The notes: generated by a model from the letters alone, not told the origin. A stretch of 64,000 bases of DNA from Panorpa germanica (GCA_963678705.1 OY783204.1:21524759-21588758), one strand, 5' to 3'; counted from the stretch's first letter, positions 50,812-63,012 are shown. Numbers and translations: made by a program.

Positions 50812-51591
50812 GGATGTATGAGCAAGAAAATAATTTTCGATTTAAGGGCTCAAAATTTTTGTACGTGTAGATTCATGGTCAATGAATTTACTGTTAAAAT
50901 TTCAGGGTAGGTAACCGTTCATATTTTAAAGAAATTAATTGTTGAAAATTGACATAAAATACATTGCTCTTATGGGGAAATGGGTACAAGTGATCATAAA
51001 TCAATAAATATGAGTATGTTCTGTATTACGTAGCATAAAAAAAAACTATGCATTAGAAAGGTGAATATTGGCGTGACACGTCAATATTTTAAAAATACTA
51101 TGTAACCGTTCATCCTGGAAAGATAATTAGAAATGAAATTCAAATTATGATATTTAAAAAAATATTTTTCGCCATATTTGACACTTGGCAACATCGCACT
51201 GCTATAATAAGCGACACAGCACGGCAGCGGCAAAAACGGTACATACAAATTTAAATATAACCTCATTTAGAGCTGTCAAAATAAATATTACGTGATAGTA
51301 ACAGCAAAAATTAAGTACAAAAATTAAGAAAATAGCATATATATAAAAATAAAACATTTATTAACACTTATAATTTTATAACTTAGCATATTTCATTAAA
51401 AATTTATTTTTTTTCCAGCTGTTTTACAAAATATTCAAATGTTACCGGCAAAAAAACTAACCAAAAAAAGCTATGTTGCCAAATGTAAAATCACGTCACG
51501 TGATAATTTTCTTCCCTTCTCCCCGCAAATGCTCATGCCTATCCCAACCCTTCAAAATTCAGTATTAGGCCACACCTTCGCTCATACATCC
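50812..51591 (+). mobile_element. 780-bp element with GGATGTATGAGC ends and TTAA on both sides
   Basis: The left terminus GGATGTATGAGC and right terminus GCTCATACATCC are exact inverted copies, flanked by TTAA at 50808-50811 and 51592-51595. A TTAA duplication is typical of piggyBac-type transposition, although these ends do not look like canonical piggyBac termini. No transposase frame; non-autonomous. A second copy sits at 35640-36155 in the opposite orientation. The frame at 51439-51681 overlaps the right end and is not credible. Confidence 0.75.
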
Positions 51592-51595
51592 TTAA

Positions 51596-54500
51596 CCAAT
51601 AGGTTGTTTCTAAAAACAAAAGAACGACATAATACTAAATACTTGCGTTATGTGAGTAAAAAACCTATTGATAAATGTTAAAAAAAAAACGTATTTCATA
51701 AAAATTCAATATAAAAAAATGTCTTCCTGAAATATTTAAAAAAAAAACCTTTTTACAAAAGCACCTTTTATCCTTTGTCTTATTTCTCTTATTTATTTTT
51801 TCGACAATTTAAAAGCTAAGGATTCAAGGATTCAAGTCCTCAAATATCTTTTGTTTGGTTTAAAAATAATTTTAAAGTTATTTTTCATATAGTTAAAGTA
51901 AACAATATTCAGAAAGAAGAAGAAGAAAAAATGAAAACAATGAAATGAATGAACAAAAACATTTTTAGGGTTAATGTTAAGGGTATTTATTCGAATGTAA
52001 CGAGTGTTTGTGGATGGCGGATGGTCTATGTTATGCAGAGGGTTAGATTGTTACTTTATTTGACCAAATTGTTCATCTCATTCCCTTAAAACAACCACCC
52101 TCACCACCCTTAAAAGCTTCCCTTACTGTCCCTGTGTCACTTGAACATGACCCTTATGTATTTGTATATGTAAATACGATTGTCTTCATGACGGTCTATA
52201 GGGTTCACTTTTCTCGTATTGTATTCAAAGGCGCATTAAGCGTAGATATATGTGTGTGTATATATACGTATACAGGTATTCCACAGTAACGGCCGTTACA
52301 TTTTTTCGCTCAAAAGCTCAATAAGAGTTATATATTGACAAAATGAGTTAAATTATATAAAAAAGTAGCAGAGACTTGTATGTTCAAGTTGCGTTAAACA
52401 TACAAATGTCATATGAGCCTAAATGTAAAAATGTATGTAATACTTTCATTAAATGATTCTTGCTAATGACCCGCTAAAACAAAACGTATGCTTATGTATT
52501 ATTTAAGGAAATATATTTTTTCCTACGTGACATTTTATTATATACTGATTTTTATAATTAATAATAATAATAATTATACTAAATAATTCTGTTACATTAT
52601 CATTAAATAAATGTATAAGACGTACAAATATTTTACTAATATATTAATTTATTATTCAACATATGCGACATGGACCTAAAGAATGCTCAAAGTCATTCAA
52701 AATATTAAATTTTTCAATCAGATTCTCTACAAGCACAGTCCTTATACTTTAGGTTAATTGAAATTGAATTAATTTTAAATAAGAATTTTCAATACGATTC
52801 TTTCAAACTTTTATCTTGGCCCAAATGTAGAATTCTTATACTGGCTCTAAGGTATAATCTTGAATAGAAAGCGTCAGAAAAGCTAATTTTACGTCTTAGA
52901 TAACATTTGTTATGTAATTATGTAAATGTATGTAAAAATGAATTTTTTTTATGTTAAATAAATTTTACATATACGTAACTATATTTAGTGGGAAAGACTT
53001 AAATTTTTTATCATTGTTACTGTCACAAAATTTTCCAGTTCCATTCTAGGATTAGCGCTATACATATTTCTGGGTTTAGTTGTTAATAATTTACTAAAAC
53101 AAAGCCTAGTGTTTTTGCGAGACACAAAATTAATAAATAAAATATAGATACAATAAATACATAGGATAATTGATCTATGAAATTAAAATATCCTTAAACT
53201 AAATTAAAAAAAAGAACCTAGTAATTTTTAATCTAAAAAGGTTTTATTTTATAGCTATTTCAAAAGCCTATTAGAAACGTGCTCTTAAGATTTAATACTA
53301 CTTAATAAGATTCTTTTAAGATGTTTTTTAATTATGTTAATGGTCAAAAAGGTAGACTTATTTTCTGAAATGCGAAACACTGATCAGAAATCTTTGCATA
53401 TTTGATAACATTGTTTAACACTTTTGTTATATTAGATACACCTTAAATACACATAACTGTGTTTCTTTGTTCAACCTGATAAAAAAATAATTTTTCCATG
53501 ACCACCACTGACATAACTGTATTAATCGCGTTCTTATTGAAACGATCAAACGATTTTCAAAAAACATAAAAGTTTTTTTTAATAACATCAATAGTATTAT
53601 CAAAAAAAAAGAAAATCATTTTAGAATAAACAATACACGTGAATATAGGGTAAAACATAATTACCAACCCTTCTGTAGCGTAAAAATAATTTTTATATTT
53701 CTCCGGAAAACAGTAATTCGAGCTTAAAGCTTTCCCTTCACTAATGATGTTTCATTTACTCTTAGTTTCCATTTTACTTCCATTGACGAATCGTACTGCG
53801 GCTTATACAATATTTTTAATTACGTTTTTTTTGAAAGGATATTTTTCTGATGATAAAGAATAAAAAATGTTCTTTGTGTTTGAACGCAATGTGCTGATAT
53901 GTATTAGGTTTCACCACAGTAAGTGTTTCAAACAAAATCGATGAATATATAAAGCTATAGGATTGTCAGCTGAAATATTATTTATTTGGCTAATTTTTGT
54001 TGTGCCGCAAGTGTGTGCTTTTGTGTCACAGCTTCCTGTACCCATTTCCTTTAGTATATTAAAAGCAGAAATGTAAAACCAAGATATAATTTAATTCTAG
54101 ACTGTAATATACTAAATATTTTTATATAGAACCTTATGTATGAGACTTGCAATTTCCTAAAACTTTTAATACGAGTATGTTGTATCATTTACAATTATTA
54201 CAAATTAGTGTTATGTTTTATTAAAAAGATGTAGCTTGTAAACGTCTAGTATTGGCTCGCCACGTTACGTGCTATATAGCTAACTGTTCCAATATGAATA
54301 GTTCTTTCTTTTCCGAAGATAATAATCACAATCTGATTTGGTGAAGTTCACCGCTCAAATTAACCACCATAATGCTCATATTATTACGTCATCGTGAACG
54401 TATATCTACAAGTGCATAGTATATATCCCTCTTACGACGTGTTTTCAAGTATCCTCCTCTAATATATACCTATTATATGCATTACATTTATTGCAGTCTA

Positions 54501-56437
54501 TTTGAATTGTGTTAGACATAAGAAAACAAGAAATATACTCTTCTACATATTAATATAACACCAGCGTTATCATTAATATTAAGAACTTACGAGATAAATA
54601 AATCATCATTATCTGGTGTAACTGGTTCATCCTTAAAATGTACTTCTTCGGATTTTATAATAATTAAAAAGGTGTTCTTAAGAAGTAATATGCATGATAA
54701 TGCGTAAATAGGTATATTTATTTAAAAAAAGCAGAAAAATAGGTCACAAAATGTTGTATACGAGTATTAGGTAAAATCCTTTGTGTAGTAGGTAATTTTT
54801 GTTATGTTATATAAACCTTAAACACACGTAACTGTTTTTACTAGATAGTAATTAGAAGATTATTTGTTATCATTCAAAACTGTATGAAATTGGAAGAATT
54901 ACAACAAGCGAACGTTGCTCCTCCAAAAAACAATTACCTTATTGAACTTTTCAAAAGTCAAGAGCTTTTTGACGATGACAAGATCATAAGTATAAGACAA
55001 GTTCACTGATTTTAAAAGCTTTTCTTATAATGTCATAACAAGAAAAAGCTCGTAAAGCTCAATAAACACGATTTTTCTTAGTGACCTCGAGTGTGTCTCG
55101 AATGTTTTTCACTTTATTACAAGTGCCTATCACACCACCACTAAGTCTTATCAATCTGCCGGGTTCTTGTTAAAATAAATAGCTAGGTCAGGTCAACGCA
55201 TTTTATTTGCGCTAACAATTTATGACGTCATAAAAAATGGATCAACAAAGATTATTATTTGATTTAACAATTTTATTTTTTATTACCAAGAATCAACAGT
55301 TAGTTATTAAATGTTATGGTACTTTGTGATAACATGAAAATATGAACATATGTTGGAAAAATGAAGAAAAGGAAAAACACCATACTCGTACGTGGAGCGG
55401 AAATTGGGTGAGGAAATGGTTGGTATTACTTTAGTAATAAAGAAAATAACTCTCGTAAAAGTTGCTTATTGTATTCCATAAGAATTAAAATTATATTATA
55501 AGAGGCAATCCGATAGCAAGGATGAAAGTGATGACGCGTTAAAAAATTACAGAAAAGTTACTTGAGGAATAGGAATATAAAATTCATTCTTCATTCTTTT
55601 ATAAAAACAATTTACACCAGCGCCCCATTTTTTTGAGTCGATTCAAAGTTGTTTCGTACATAAATAGTAGTAAATTCGAAGTTGAGTTGTTAATATTTCA
55701 GTGTGCATTGTTTTAAGACATTCCTAAAAGAGCAGTCAAGCTCAATCTGCCTCTTTCTATATAAAGTAACATATTTGTACAAAAAGAAAATAGTTGATGT
55801 GTAGTGCTCTTTTTCGCATTGCGATAGGAACGCCGAATGTCGATACGTGAGGAAAGTTGATAACCATAAGAAGTAGCTCACTTTCATCCTTTTAAAAAAA
55901 AACTAATGGCGCTTGTTGTAATTTTCTTGACAGCACAATATTTGACATATTCTCAATTAATCATTCTACGTTTTTCAAAACTATCGTAAGAAAATTACTA
56001 TCGTTATATCACAAAACATCCGTTTTAACATAGTATGTGTAGGGTTCGTATGTAAAAGTGCAAAGTTTAACATTCAAAGTCTAAAAATTAAATACCGCAA
56101 ATAGTGTCAAAAAATTTTCTACGTATAAAAGACAATAATAAATGTGGAGTCGTAAAAATAACGTCGTTTTGTATTTGTAAAGTAAATACCAACGTTTATA
56201 TTGTAACCTTATTGTATTATTATTATCGTTATTATTTTATTAAATAAATGTATTAAACAAATTATGTGATTCTTTATCATCCTGTCAAGAAACTAAGATA
56301 TTGCTTAGTTGAATATTAATTGAATTGACATTTGCCCTAAATTAAATAAGAGTACCTTGATTCCACATCAAATTAGCGGATTGGGTATTGTTTTCCTCAT
56401 CAGAATTGGGATAGTACTCTTGTTTTCCACATATTTA
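51596..56437. other. AT-rich intronic stretch
   Basis: TTTCTGGGTTTAGTTGTTAA at 53065 is probably another short family F fragment. No gene recognised. Confidence 0.45.
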
Positions 56438-56624
56438 TAGTTCAAATTACGATAGTTTGGCGGCGACTCATACTTAAAACAAGTTGTGGGCACGGACTCT
56501 CTTATTTTTTTATAACGTATATAGAAACGAATAAGATAAAATTCATTATCGTATTATAGATTTATACCGCTCTTATAACCCTTTTTAAGTATAAATCGCC
56601 GCCGAACTATCGTGATTTGGACTT
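56438..56624 (+). mobile_element. MITE family B, full copy
   Basis: 187 bp. The left end TAGTTCAAATTACGATAGTT and the reversed right end AAGTCCAAATCACGATAGTT, CGGCGGCGA are inverted copies of about 40 bp, flanked by TA on both sides. Consistent with a Tc1/mariner-type MITE. Confidence 0.8.
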
Positions 56625-59359
56625 TATATTTAAATTTTCATGATAATCGTAAGGAAATCATGATTTTCTTGTAGACGTTTCTAAGTACTTGGCTTTTAGT
56701 ATGATGTTAGCAAATTAACTCTGTTCTCTGTCTCTATTCGGTTTCTATTAATGACACAATCCGGGGCCATGGTGTATTTTAATTTTGGTAGTCTCCTTAA
56801 TTTTCACTGACAAATGTTCCTATTGGAAGATCGAAAAATTATATCAACCTAATGAATAAGATACTTATTGTTGAGGAAATAATATAATAACTAGGTTTTC
56901 TAGGTAAATATTTCAATATAGTTTTCAGTAAATATTTAGGATAGTCTTTTAAAAGTGGCTTGCATCAAACTCATTGTCTTTTTTAAATAATCACAGTTGT
57001 TATAACAGTATGCTCATTGTATTCCTCTACAAAACGTCCATCGGACTTGTGGACATTTACCTCAATACTAAGTCAAATAAATATAAATAGATTTGCTGTT
57101 AAGTAAGTGAAAATATCAGACCTGTGCTATGTTTTCGATATAATCAATCTACTTTTTACTTACTTCGATATACTCGTATCAGTTGTTCGGAGCTAAACAA
57201 CACTTAACTATTCTCCAATCATGATTGTGTTTTCTCACGACAACCAAATAAATTACCTCTGTACTCTACTTGAACATTATTCCTTGTACATCATTGAGGA
57301 AGCCTCCGACCAGCGACCACCGACCAATGACCCTTACTCTTCTTTTATCCAAGTCACGTAACCACCAACCCCTCCCCAATCCTCTACCTTACCTTTCGTA
57401 ACCCTAACTCTCTTTAATAAACAATGTTAACATTATCATTTAAATAATTCTACTTCCTATTTATTTATTCTTCAACAATTTCCTTTTACCTAAATACGAA
57501 TACATTTCCAACCAAATGTAGCACACGTGTCACCGTTTGAAATTTTCATTAAAAATCGATTTCCATTTTGCTTTGTCTCTTGTTATTATTGATAATGTGA
57601 GCACATTGTCTTACACAAATATTCTAGACTATTGTTTCTACAACAATGAATTTGTAACAATTGAAGACGTATATTGCGGATGCGATAAGATGTTAGAGTG
57701 TAGGTAAGCTCCACGTCTTCCCACTAGGCACCAGGGAAGCAGGGAAGTAACTGGTGAAGTAGAATAAAATTCTGCGTCTCGATGCTTGTTAATTATTTAC
57801 TAGAAGAAAATATTAAATATGCACGTTGTGAAATTACTGGTTGTAGAAGAAGAATTATGGGGTTAAATATAGAGTGAACTTAACTTGTCCTCATTATATC
57901 TAAAAATGAGTAGTAATTAGAAATATTAGTTGGACAACTATCAATTAACAACGCTTAATGAAAAATACTGGATAATGTTATAAATAATTGTTATCAAAAC
58001 ATGCTGATTAAATGGGATTCACCAAATATTTTTTTAAGTTGCTTGTGTTTTCAATTTCACATACAAAGTGGTAAAATCGTAATAGATACGTTTAACAACA
58101 TATGAAAGCTAACCATTAAGTTACTAATTACATATATAAATATATATCCTAAATCTTCTCAATCCCACTTCTGATCTGAACGATCCCACTTCTGATTTTC
58201 TAATTGAAAATATTTGAAATTATTACAAAACTTTTCACATTTAAAAAAAAATCTTTTTCAGATATTTCACAACGAATCACAGTTTTAACAATTTTCATCT
58301 TTCCACCTCATTTTCATCCGCAACTAATTCTGCTGTTACGACAGATTTCGAAAGTAATTCAAATGATTTACAGAGGCTCTGCAACCTTTTTATACTTTGT
58401 AATGCATGAGAATGTATGATATCAACACCGTGTTAGAGGTTGCTTTATTATTCCTCTGCAATCTTATATGCAAATAGCGCCCCATAAATTTCACTTTATA
58501 ATAAAATCTAATCCTAAAATATTTGTTTTATAAAAAAATAAAACATAGCTAAATTTTATGTAAATATTGCGAGTCACAAAGTTTATATTACATAAACTCA
58601 TGAACTAGCTACTAGCGCATAGACACGGAACGGAATGAATATGAAACGAATGGACTATTCCTAGAGAACAAGGAACACTGAGAAATAGAACAAGCGACTG
58701 GTAAATAGAATGGTATTACCAACGGGAATGCTGGGATTTCTTCTACAGAAATATATCATTTTCTGAATTAAACTATTCCGCAATGTTCTTCACGGTGTTT
58801 ATTTAACACCATAGCCTGTAAAACGCTGATAGTCACGAACTTGTTAAACACCATTCAAAATCAATAGGAGGGAAAGAGTAAGATAGAGTGCTTAAGGTCA
58901 CAAACTGGTGCTATTCTTGAATTTATGCAGAGGAATTTCAATTTATTATTATATACGATATTTGTAATAGAAGTGTAAAATTATTTTATTGCGTTTGTTT
59001 TGTATTACGTCAAATGCATGTATAAAATATTAAACGGAATGAAAACCTTTGTAAATATACTATAAAGCTGCTGTGTTTATTAAAATATTATAGTGCATAA
59101 AGCTTGCGTTTGCTTTAAACGATCACAGATGGAGCAAGAACTTAAAATCAAATATAATGCTAAACAAATATACCATGAAGGAATTTATATCTAGAACAGG
59201 TTTGCCATTTTCATCTGTTGCCACCACCACAATATATCTGTATTGAGTTATAAATTAAACGAAATGAACATGGCACGGAGTTTAAGGGGTTACATGCACT
59301 AAGCATTTCCAAAAAATCGTGATAATAATTAATATAATGTTAATATAGTTTTGTTAAAT
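56625..59359. other. AT-rich intronic stretch
   Basis: A GC-richer, pyrimidine-rich patch lies at 57295-57420. CAATCCCACTTCTGAT is tandemly repeated with a change near 58160-58195. No gene recognised. Confidence 0.45.
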
Positions 59360-59487
59360 ATATCTTCCAAACTCTTCCATCGTTGCTTCTTTAACAACCT
59401 CATCATCCATCTTCCATCATCCCGTTTCTTGTATATTTATGGGTTCATTCGTTTTAACTTTAACTACAATCGCATTACGATCTGATA
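59360..59487 (-). pseudogene. Older LINE endonuclease fragment, downstream half of a split copy
   Basis: On the minus strand the frame NAIVVKVKTNEPINIQETG continues exactly from the ISDR block at 60213-60300 if the inserted LINE and one copy of the 11-bp duplication are removed. The join reads ...PISDR|NAIVVKVKTNEPINI. This fits the SDR strand and the following K/R-x-KT-x-x-x-NI-x-IIQ strand of EEP-type LINE endonucleases. It runs into a stop soon after. Confidence 0.6.
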
Positions 59488-60212
59488 CATTTTTTTTTTC
59501 ATTTATTAAAATTAATAGCACCTCCGAGGCTTCCGCCCATATGTGCTGCTTTTTCCACTTATTCTATCCCCCTTAATTTTTTACATTTCAAATACATTAA
59601 TATATAATTATATAGGAACAAATAAAAGATGTACACAGGAACTTATTATAACTCATTTTATCTAATTTACTGTTCAATCTCATCCGCCGTGAAATTATCC
59701 CAATTCCTCTCCTTCACTTCCTATTACTGTCTATGCATCTCTTCTTCTTCTTACTTCATCATTGTTCAATAGCATTTTTCTAGTTTCAAAAATCTCCTTC
59801 GTATACTCATTATAATATCGATACCTAATCTCTTCATTTACTAGATACTCTAGACTTCCAATTTCTCTGACTTTTATTCTATCTTGAAATTTTACTCTCG
59901 CTTCATAGTAGTCTGGGCTTTCTTTTAATATATGCATCAGTGTTTCCCGTTCAGCACATCTGCACCTATCATCACTCTCAACTCCAAGCTGGACTAACTT
60001 TGCTTTGATAGATCCATGGCCGCTTACTAAAAAGGATAAATACAGTCCAGGTTGAAACCACTTATTTTGCTTTACAAACTTGACATTCTTAATGTGGTGA
60101 TAAGTTGTTCTTCCTTTTTCAGTTATATCCCATCTGTTCTGCCATGTAGTCATCAGTTTCTCATTCACTGCTTTTTTAACATTTACAATTCTTCTTTCAT
60201 GGTTCATGGTTC
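59488..60212 (-). mobile_element. 5'-truncated R1-like LINE with poly(A) and 11-bp target duplication
   Basis: 725 bp on the minus strand, flanked by ACGATCTGATA at 59477-59487 and 60213-60223. It contains a 158-codon frame (60207-59731) that is the C-terminus of an ORF2. TEKGRTTYHHIKNV is followed by YLSFLVSGHGSIKAKL (R1-type elements usually read LTGHG here), then a CRCAERETLMHILKES knuckle in which the usual last cysteine is serine. The 3' region reads GGGCGGAAGCCTCGGAGGTG, then an A-rich tail. The reverse transcriptase and endonuclease are absent, as expected for 5' truncation. The ORF end is undamaged, so the copy is not very old. Confidence 0.88.
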
Positions 60213-60300
60213 ACGATCTGATATAGGAATCGCCTCCACTGCGATGTCTCCCATTGCATTCCTTGCCCCTTTTGAAATGTATATTTCATCCATCTGCTAA
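60213..60300 (-). pseudogene. Older LINE endonuclease fragment, upstream half of a split copy
   Basis: On the minus strand DEIYISKGARNAMGDI then AVEAIPISDR, in the style of the V/I-I-S-K ... ISDR region of non-LTR retrotransposon endonucleases. It is cut by the LINE inserted at 59488-60212 and resumes at 59487. Confidence 0.6.
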
Positions 60301-60414
60301 TTAAGTTCTGCTAATTAAGTCGTCCCAATGTACATCTTTCATTCTTTCAAGCATATCCATTTCTTTCATAAAGCTGTTTTATTCTTCCTTTCCGTTGCTC
60401 TTATTAAATTAATG

Positions 60415-60492
60415 TCGACTCGGGGATCGAACCCGGAGATACACTAGTTAGCGTAAAGCATCAATGACCTCGCCCATTGATCTACACTGGTT
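60415..60492 (-). repeat. tRNA-like head of a SINE
   Basis: On the minus strand a box A-like word TAGATCAATGGGCGAGG (60484-60468) is followed about 34 nt later by a perfect box B GGTTCGATCCC (60433-60423), the internal RNA polymerase III promoter layout. The acceptor stem does not pair and the anticodon arm is degenerate, so it is not a functional tRNA gene. Confidence 0.65.
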
Positions 60493-60627
60493 TTATATTT
60501 GAAAATATCTCATTTTAGAGTTATGTGAAAATATAACGGATAAGAAATGAAGACAATCGAACTGCAAAAAGAGTGTAAAAAGAATGTACAAACCCACTGT
60601 ACAAAGTGAATTCTTAAAAAATTTGTA

Positions 60628-60841
60628 TAGTTCAAATTACGAGAGTTCTGCAGCGACTTATACTTAAAACATGTTGTGGGATATAAACTGTCGATATAAC
60701 TAAAAAGCACTGACTCACTTATTTTTCTATATTGTATATAGAAACGAATAAGATAAAATTCATTATCGAATTATAGATTTATACCGCTCTTATAACCTCT
60801 TTTAAGTATAAGTCGCCGCCGAACTATCGTGATTTGGACTG
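60628..60841 (+). mobile_element. MITE family B, full copy
   Basis: 214 bp between TA dinucleotides. The left end is TAGTTCAAATTACGAGAGTT and the reversed right end is CAGTCCAAATCACGATAGTT, CGGCGGCGACTTATACTTAA. A CAGT start with TA flanks is typical of Tc1/mariner MITEs. Confidence 0.85.
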
Positions 60842-61408
60842 TATCTAGCATTTTTACATTGTTTTCATATTTTTTGTCAGTAGAAAATGTATAAGAATAT
60901 AAAGAATAAAAATAAATACCAATTGGGAAAGTACCCTGTTCGCTCTTTGCAATGTACGCCAATGCTAGTGTATAAAATATTTCTTCTTAATAGTTGTTTT
61001 GAACTTGAAAGAAACCTCCATATATAAAAAGGGTGCGTACACATGCTAGACCTAATTTATGGCTTTAATAGAATTGTAACAAAGTAGGTGAAATAGAGAG
61101 GCATTCATAGAAACCAATAACATTAAATTATAGGTTAAAATAAATAAAAGAAAAGCACTAGAAAGAAATATCCGTAACAGCAGTGGCTCTCAACATATGT
61201 TCTTTGAAATTACGAAAACTTAAAATGGTGAAGCTATTTTTGCAATTACCTATAGGAACTCTTTTTAACACTAAAAAGACCTTATTTTAAAGTTAAGCAA
61301 GGACGATTCAGGCGACTCAATAAAAAAATTAATATAAAGACTCCAAATTGTTTAGTGGGCTTCATTAATTTGTAGATATATATGGCACAACTAGAAAGTT
61401 TTATCACT
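60842..61408. other. Intronic spacer with a possible hAT end
   Basis: CAGTGGCTCTCAACATATGT at 61181 resembles hAT terminal repeats. A possible partner TTAGAACCACAG lies at 61891-61902, but the flanks do not duplicate. Otherwise nothing. Confidence 0.35.
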
Positions 61409-61411
61409 TTA

Positions 61412-61824
61412 TGCCGGTTTCACACCAAAAAAACAGTTTTAAAAACAGTTTTGTTGTCAAATAACAAAATAAAAACATGTTTTGTTTTTGTTTAAAACAG
61501 TTCTGATTTTCGAAAACGGACTGTTCACAATGAACAGACTGTTTTTGTTGTTAGTGTTTTTCTGTGTGTCTCATAAAAATTTTAAACATGATAAACAACA
61601 ACTGACAAGCGCAAATGTTCACAAAAACAAAACTGCGTGTTCAAACCAAGCAGACTAAAAATCAACAAGGAACGTGCTTTCCTTTAATATTACCGACTAC
61701 TGATAATAATGTGTTTTGTTTACTAAAATAGCAACAAAAATGTTTTAAGAACTGTCTCTTTAGTGTAAACATTGGTGGTTTTGTTCGTATTTTATTGAAC
61801 TGTCTCTCTGGTGTGAAACCGGCA
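61412..61824. mobile_element. PIF/Harbinger-like MITE with TTA duplication
   Basis: 413 bp. The left end TGCCGGTTTCACACCA and the right end TGGTGTGAAACCGGCA are exact inverted copies, flanked by TTA at 61409-61411 and 61825-61827. The core is rich in AAAACAGTTTT and CTGTTTT words, which form further inverted repeats. No transposase. Confidence 0.82.
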
Positions 61825-61827
61825 TTA

Positions 61828-62574
61828 GTGATATTCGGGGTTCAGCAGTTTTTTCTTTTAACCATAAGTATTCTACGACTAAATAACGTTTTAGAACCAC
61901 AGATGAAGAGAAAATAGTTTATTTTTGTTTAGTTTAGTACGACTATTAAGTAGGGCTGTCCGTGTTTTCAGTCCTACCACAAAGCACGCTATATTATACT
62001 TAGATGTGATGTTGTCAAAAAAATATATATAAAAAAAGAACTCATTCTTCTTCTTGTTCTTATTCTTATTATTCTTTTTACTCTTCCTGTGTTCATTTTC
62101 TAAAGTGAAATCTAATTCAAAGACACGCACATTTTAGCATTGAATTAATCATGTACCGTAACGGTTTGTTACAGTAAGAAACCTACGGGTAAATCTACCG
62201 GCATTACACCACCGGTGAATTTATTTTGTTGGAATATATTTACATAATGTTGTTAATAATAATATTGAAGTATTACCGACATTATGTTTAATATCTATTG
62301 GAAGTTTCACCTCAGCAAAATGAAAATTACCACCGACTGATAACGAGATACGATGTATTGTTATATAAATTGCTAATTAAAACTGCGTTGCAATAATTCA
62401 ATTGTTATTTGGAAATATACAAAGGCGTCCGCAAATAGAGGCAAACTAACAATTTGCGTTGTTAATAGGGACTGAAAAAGAGGAATTAATATTTTTCTAT
62501 ATTTCAACATGTGTTTTGTTATTTGGTACCCACTTAAACAACATATTTTATAAAACTACTAAAATGCAACTTCA
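61828..62574. other. AT-rich intronic stretch
   Basis: A low-complexity TTCTTCTTCTTGTTCTTATT run lies at 62047-62078. No gene. Confidence 0.5.
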
Positions 62575-62750
62575 ACATAGTGTGCGAAAGAGCATTGATG
62601 CTTGACGCTGACTGCTGTCTTCGTTTTCGATTCCCGGTTCAGAGTTATAGTTTCTGGGTTTGGTTGTTACTAAGGTAAATCGACTATGTCTATAAATAAT
62701 CATACATTTATTCGGACGTTAATAAAATGGGGGGTGTAGATTATGTGACA
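62575..62750 (+). repeat. Family F SINE, copy with tRNA-like head
   Basis: TTTTCGATTCCCGG resembles box B. It is followed by TTTCTGGGTTTGGTTGTTAC and CGACTATGTCTATAAATAAT, the family F body. The 5' part (TGTGCGAAAGAGCATTG) is a plausible but weak box A region. Confidence 0.55.
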
Positions 62751-62770
62751 AATATACATCACGGTTATTT

Positions 62771-63012
62771 CATAGTAAACAATTTGGTGAAGTGTCCTGT
62801 TTTGTGACGTTTCTATCACTATTGCACTTCACTTATAGTTCGCATCAACTTTATCTTCATTTGCATTCCGACAGGTTGAGTGGTTTCGCCATTTGTAGCC
62901 GATAAAATACACATATCATATGAACGACTGTGAGAAAATTAACTCTTTCATGACAAAAAAATCATACGCATTTTCAATATATTGTCAAAGTGATTCCAAA
63001 ATGTTTAGTGGG
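62771..63012 (-). mobile_element. MITE family E, copy 3 (inverted)
   Basis: CATAGTAAACAATTTGGTGA to TCCAAAATGTTTAGTGGG, with TTGTGACGTTTCTATCACTA and ATCATATGAACGACTGTGAG inside. Confidence 0.8.

Noticed and set aside
51439-51681. 80-codon plus frame crossing the TTAA element end
   Set aside because: It crosses an element boundary and has no recognisable domain.
60052-60300. 82-codon plus frame
   Set aside because: Antisense shadow of the R1-like LINE and the endonuclease fragment.
60415-60492. Functional tRNA gene
   Set aside because: The acceptor stem does not pair and the anticodon arm is degenerate; kept only as a SINE head.
61181-61902. Possible hAT element enclosing the Harbinger-like MITE
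   Set aside because: The left end looks hAT-like, but the proposed right end is poor and there is no 8-bp duplication.
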